DNA of 64,000 nt from Selaginella moellendorffii (taxonomy: Eukaryota > Streptophyta > Lycopodiopsida > Selaginellales > Selaginellaceae): assembly GCF_000143415.4 (NCBI RefSeq), contig NW_003314303.1:1115322-1179321 (forward strand), given 5' to 3'. How positions within the stretch are numbered: the first letter of the stretch is position 1; each line of letters starts with the position of its first letter. The notes under the pieces were generated by a model. That model did no database searches. It had not been told where the DNA came from and was given only the letters and a program-made list of their open reading frames with translations. Positions 59,174 to 64,000 of this stretch are shown one piece after another. Made by a program: the position numbers and the translations under genes.

Positions 59174-59679
59174 CGTGGAGAGTTTCGCACTAAAACTACT
59201 CACAGATCGAGTGGATCCATTCGTCATCCATCACATACAGTAGCTAGAGACAGCGCGAGCGGGTTTCGTTTTGATATTGGGGGATAGGCCGGTGTACATT
59301 GTTCTTGAGAGAAATAAGCGAGATTGATCGTGATGATCATGGCTTTTGGGTGCGTGTGATCGGTGTTGTTGGGTGGTGATCTCGACTTGGGCGAGTTTGA
59401 TTTTGTTAATCCGATGGATGGATGGATCGGTTTCACTACTCATCAGTGTCAGATCGTTAGGTGGCATCGTAAGATCCTGCGCAGGAGAATCAATGCGCTT
59501 GATGTACGTCCCCAGGACAAAATGCCCGCCTGTCTGGTCGTGATCTTTGCTCACCAAAACTCCAGTTCTTTTCCCTTGGGGTTCGTTCAACTCAATCGTG
59601 GTGTCGGTCCGGTCAATCAAACACCACACTTTGGAATCGAAAACCAATGGATCCATCGATCATTTGCAACGAAATAGAC

Positions 59680-60062
59680 AAGCTAACCCGCCACCCAAAC
59701 ACGAAAAAGAGGGCTTCAAAGTCTTGTCGTCGTCGATCGTAGCGAGGAGCGAGGAGATAGATTTGGATCCAACCACAAGCAACACCAACAAAAAAACTTT
59801 GAAGCCTTCTTCTTCGTTTTTGGGTGGCGGGTTGCCTGGGGTAGATTCCAAATAAAGCTCGACGGACCACGCGACGATCGAGGAGGACCAGACAANNNNN
59901 NNNNNNNNNNNNNNNNNNNNNNNNNNNNNNNNNNNNNNNNNNNNNNNNNNNNNNNNNNNNNNNNNNNNNNNNNNNNNNNNNNNNNNNNNNNNNNNGCGCG
60001 TTGCTTGTGGTTGATTCCAAATCTATCTCCTCGCTCCTCGCTACGATCGACGACGACAATGC
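59680..60062. repeat. Inverted repeats flanking an assembly gap
   Basis: Segment A (59686-59725, AACCCGCCACCCAAACACG start) is repeated inverted at 59797-59838. Segment B (59722-59782, GTCGTCGTCGATCGTAGCG start) is repeated inverted across the gap at 59996-60055. The gap of 100 N (59896-59995) therefore lies in a foldback structure. Confidence 0.85.
59896..59995. other. Assembly gap, 100 N
   Basis: Exactly 100 undetermined bases, the usual placeholder for a gap of unknown size. Confidence 0.99.
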
Positions 60063-61383
60063 ATCTACATCCCGGAATTGACCGAAAGACCATTACGTTG
60101 GCGACGGATTAATCGATCCATCAATGGACGTTGCGGTTGAGGGATTTGCCGCGAGTGGGCATTTTTATGGAGTTTTCGTGCAGCCATAGCCAAGAGCATT
60201 GATTGCATGGTCTGGAAAAGGTGGTGGAGGTGGTAATGGTGACCATCCACCGACCTCTGTCCCCTTCGCAAATTCACATGACCAGCGAGTCTTTGTTTCG
60301 TGAGCTGGGGGAAAAGGCATATGCGGTGGCATATTCACGGGTTTTGCCCTTCTGTTCTGTCAACCTTTAAAGGTTTCCTCGCCCGTCTCTTTCATTCCAT
60401 GTATGCCCAGGGAGTTATTTTAGAGGCACCTCAGCTCCACAAAATGCCACCTTTGGGCATTTTACTTTTGTCATTGTGGGTTTTGGTATTTCTTGTTTGG
60501 TGTTGTGGCAAAAGGGAGCAATGAATCAGGCCATGCGAACGAAGAGCTGGCTGGCGGTGTGTCATGTTGTGGCTGCCATGGACACGAGTACAGGGTTTGG
60601 ATTCTAGGGGTTTTTGTTCTTGGCGTGCGTCAACTTCGCAAACTTGGAAACGAGAACTTTGGAGGATTTGATATTTAATATGGGTTTGGATAGGCGACCT
60701 TTTCCTCTTTCTCCCGTTCTTTCTTTCTCGCTGTGAGCAATGCAGCTTCCCCGTGCCAATCTTTTACATCTGTGGACCTACATAGAAAAGATCATAGAAA
60801 AGAAGAGGATCACGTAACTGTTTGGTCGAGATCATCAGATTTGTTTGCAAACGAGTTTTTCAAATTGTGGGGACGCTCCTTGGTTAAACAGTTGCATGCG
60901 CTGTCCAGGATCTTGTGGAAAATTTGGCACGAACTTGTGAAGTGTCCCTAGTGATAACTTCCTTTCGTAAAAATTTGGATGTTTTCGCATCAGCTTTGAG
61001 ACCATTGTCTCATTGGGTAGTTTGATTATAGTCATTGGATCTTATCATCACAGCAACGCAATTTTCTTATAGAAACTCGAGAGTTTGACACTCGAGAAGT
61101 CGGTTTGAAATAGAAGTTTGCGTCCAGCGCTGCTCGAGGTGAGTTTGGACACTTCAAATCTCTTCTCAAGGTCAAAACCAAGCCACTTGATCAGAGAGCA
61201 GCCCTGTGTGAACTCCTTGATGATAGAGCAAAGCCGAGGAGCATTTTTCTTCGTCAATTGCTTGACTTACAGTGCTCTTAAGTTCTCCGTTTGCATCGGC
61301 CAGAAACTAGTTTTTCCAAATCCCATCAATGTTATATAAGCAGGACTGTACAATGCAGATAGAACCTTTGTTTGCTTACGTGA
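60063..61383. other. Intergenic DNA, no gene recognised
   Basis: Short open stretches only. The right end probably holds the 3' UTR of the minus-strand MPO1-like gene. Confidence 0.55.
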
Positions 61384-62265
61384 TCACACCTTCTTTGATT
61401 TCCCTGACCTGAATTTCGCAATCTCTGCGCCAACTTTGTTCCGAACATTCTTGTAAAACCCCGGGTAAGGCTCGTATCCAAACACATCATGAAGCACCTG
61501 AAAAAAACCTGCCATGCGTGAGCAAAGTCTGTAGGAAATAAGCTCCTCTCACCTAGAGCAAGACGAAGAATGGTGCCATGAGCAGCGCTTGGACGAGATT
61601 ATCCAAAAGAGCCGGCGCTCGACGCTGGATTGTTTCGCAAAGATCGTTAGAAAACCAACCATCGCTATGGACGCAAAATAGCTCACCTCAAACACTCCAT
61701 GGCCGATGAACTGCGCAGTCCAGCAAAAAATCTGGCCACCAGCAGCAACCTGGCCAAAGCAAAACCGAAAAAAAGTTGGATGATCGAAGTCCCAGCGAGA
61801 AGAAAAAAAATTTAAATCCAATCTCAAAGAAACAATGGATCAACCAGAGAAGAAAAAAAACATAGAGACCAGGAAATCGATCGAAAGAAGCAAAGAAGAA
61901 GAACTTACCTTCCATCCAAGAGAAAATCCCATTTTTTGAGCTGCCGCATTGGCCCCAATCCAACACGCCAGGCACATCGCGGCCGCCAGCGATCCAGCGC
62001 GCTTATCTAGCGCCGTGTAGAAGAGCGCGTAGAATCCAGCAAACAGGAAGCTGTAGTTGATCACCATAAAATCCTGGAGCGGCAGCGTCCTGGCGGGCAG
62101 CGGCAAGGGCATCAGCGGCTTCGGCGACGCCAGCGCCATTAGAAGGAGCGCCGTGAAGAGGATCGGCCACACAAACACGACGTGGATGCCGACATTGATC
62201 CTGTTGCTGTGATAGGCGCCATAGAAGGCGAAATGCTTCTCCAGATCGAGGATCCCTCTCGCCAT
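61384..62265 (-). CDS. MPO1-like (DUF962) ER membrane protein, in-frame stop near the end
   Basis: Four exons on the minus strand: 62265-61909, 61749-61687, 61624-61553, 61497-61384. The N-terminus has LEKHFAFYGAYHSNRINVG and VWPILF, as in yeast Mpo1 (YGL010w), an iron-dependent dioxygenase of 2-hydroxy fatty acids in the ER. Hydrophobic helices and conserved His residues are visible, and exon 2 ends FIGHGVFE. Exon 4 encodes VLHDVFGYEPYPGFYKNVR as expected. The last codon of exon 3 reads TAG (61555-61553) where family members have Glu, so the protein would end at 163 residues unless the base is an error or variant. Confidence 0.82.
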
Positions 62266-62346
62266 CGCTAGAGTTTTAGGGCTCTTGCAGAGATTTATAC
62301 CCAAACGCTATCTGGCCGTACACGTGGCAGAATTAGGGTTCTAGCT
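62266..62346. promoter_or_regulatory. 81-bp divergent promoter between MPO1-like gene and IPMDH
   Basis: Start codons on opposite strands are 81 bp apart. The spacer contains AATTAGGGTTCTAG next to the IPMDH start and CTAGAGTTTTAGGGC next to the other start, both telo-box-like. Confidence 0.75.

Positions 62347-64000
<1,654 letters not shown>

Noticed and set aside
58475-59227. Minus-strand ORF of 250 codons
   Set aside because: It is antisense to a very GC-rich part of the membrane protein gene, with His/Arg/Ala-rich shadow composition.

Overview
The window is nuclear DNA of a land plant. Genes carry many very short GT-AG introns (about 45-70 bp), and there are pentatricopeptide-repeat (PPR) genes, a plant CYP704/CYP86-type P450, plant-type U2 snRNA promoters and chromodomain gypsy retrotransposons. 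Compact, GC-richer genes beside AT-rich transposon-filled DNA suggest an early-diverging vascular plant; a lycophyte such as Selaginella is my inference and is not proven by the sequence.

Positions 1-25000 are mostly transposon and gene debris. A decayed minus-strand chromodomain Ty3/gypsy element fills 1-5250. A 1.27-kb TRIM-type element with LTRs, primer-binding site, polypurine tract and target duplication lies at 7806-9071. Broken pieces of PPR genes, a SNF2-type helicase and a UFSP2 gene lie at 11980-15300. A second, plus-strand gypsy element (18257-24666, target duplication AATTT) appears to be inserted inside an older LTR element (about 16564-24925).

Positions 25000-42730 are gene-dense. 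In order: HIT-domain protein (+), tRNA-Val, U2 snRNA (-), Asterix (-), ATG8 (+), tRNA-Gln, GnT-I (+), an unidentified gene (+), a P450 (+), a CBS-domain protein (-), eIF3h (-), MAD2 (+) and ubiquitin-eS31 (+). These are housekeeping functions: translation, spindle checkpoint, autophagy, N-glycan maturation and membrane-protein insertion.

Positions 42730-64000 mix genes with local duplications. An array of intron-like repeats follows the ubiquitin gene. Then come a GH1 beta-glucosidase and its broken copy, tRNA-Phe, a second U2 gene (+), a decayed 2OG-dioxygenase-like sequence, a scrap of the nearby PPR gene and an unidentified single-exon gene. These are followed by a GMC oxidoreductase, a PPR protein, UFSP2, a membrane-anchored plant protein, an assembly gap inside inverted repeats, an MPO1-like protein (-) and 3-isopropylmalate dehydrogenase (+, running off the end).

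Three gene pairs (Asterix/ATG8, eIF3h/MAD2, MPO1-like/IPMDH) are head to head, with only 53, 167 and 81 bp between start codons. I saw no convincing new molecular system. The most notable signals are the nested element with stop codons but no frameshifts, the intron-like repeat array, the paired U2 genes and the traceable duplications within the window.
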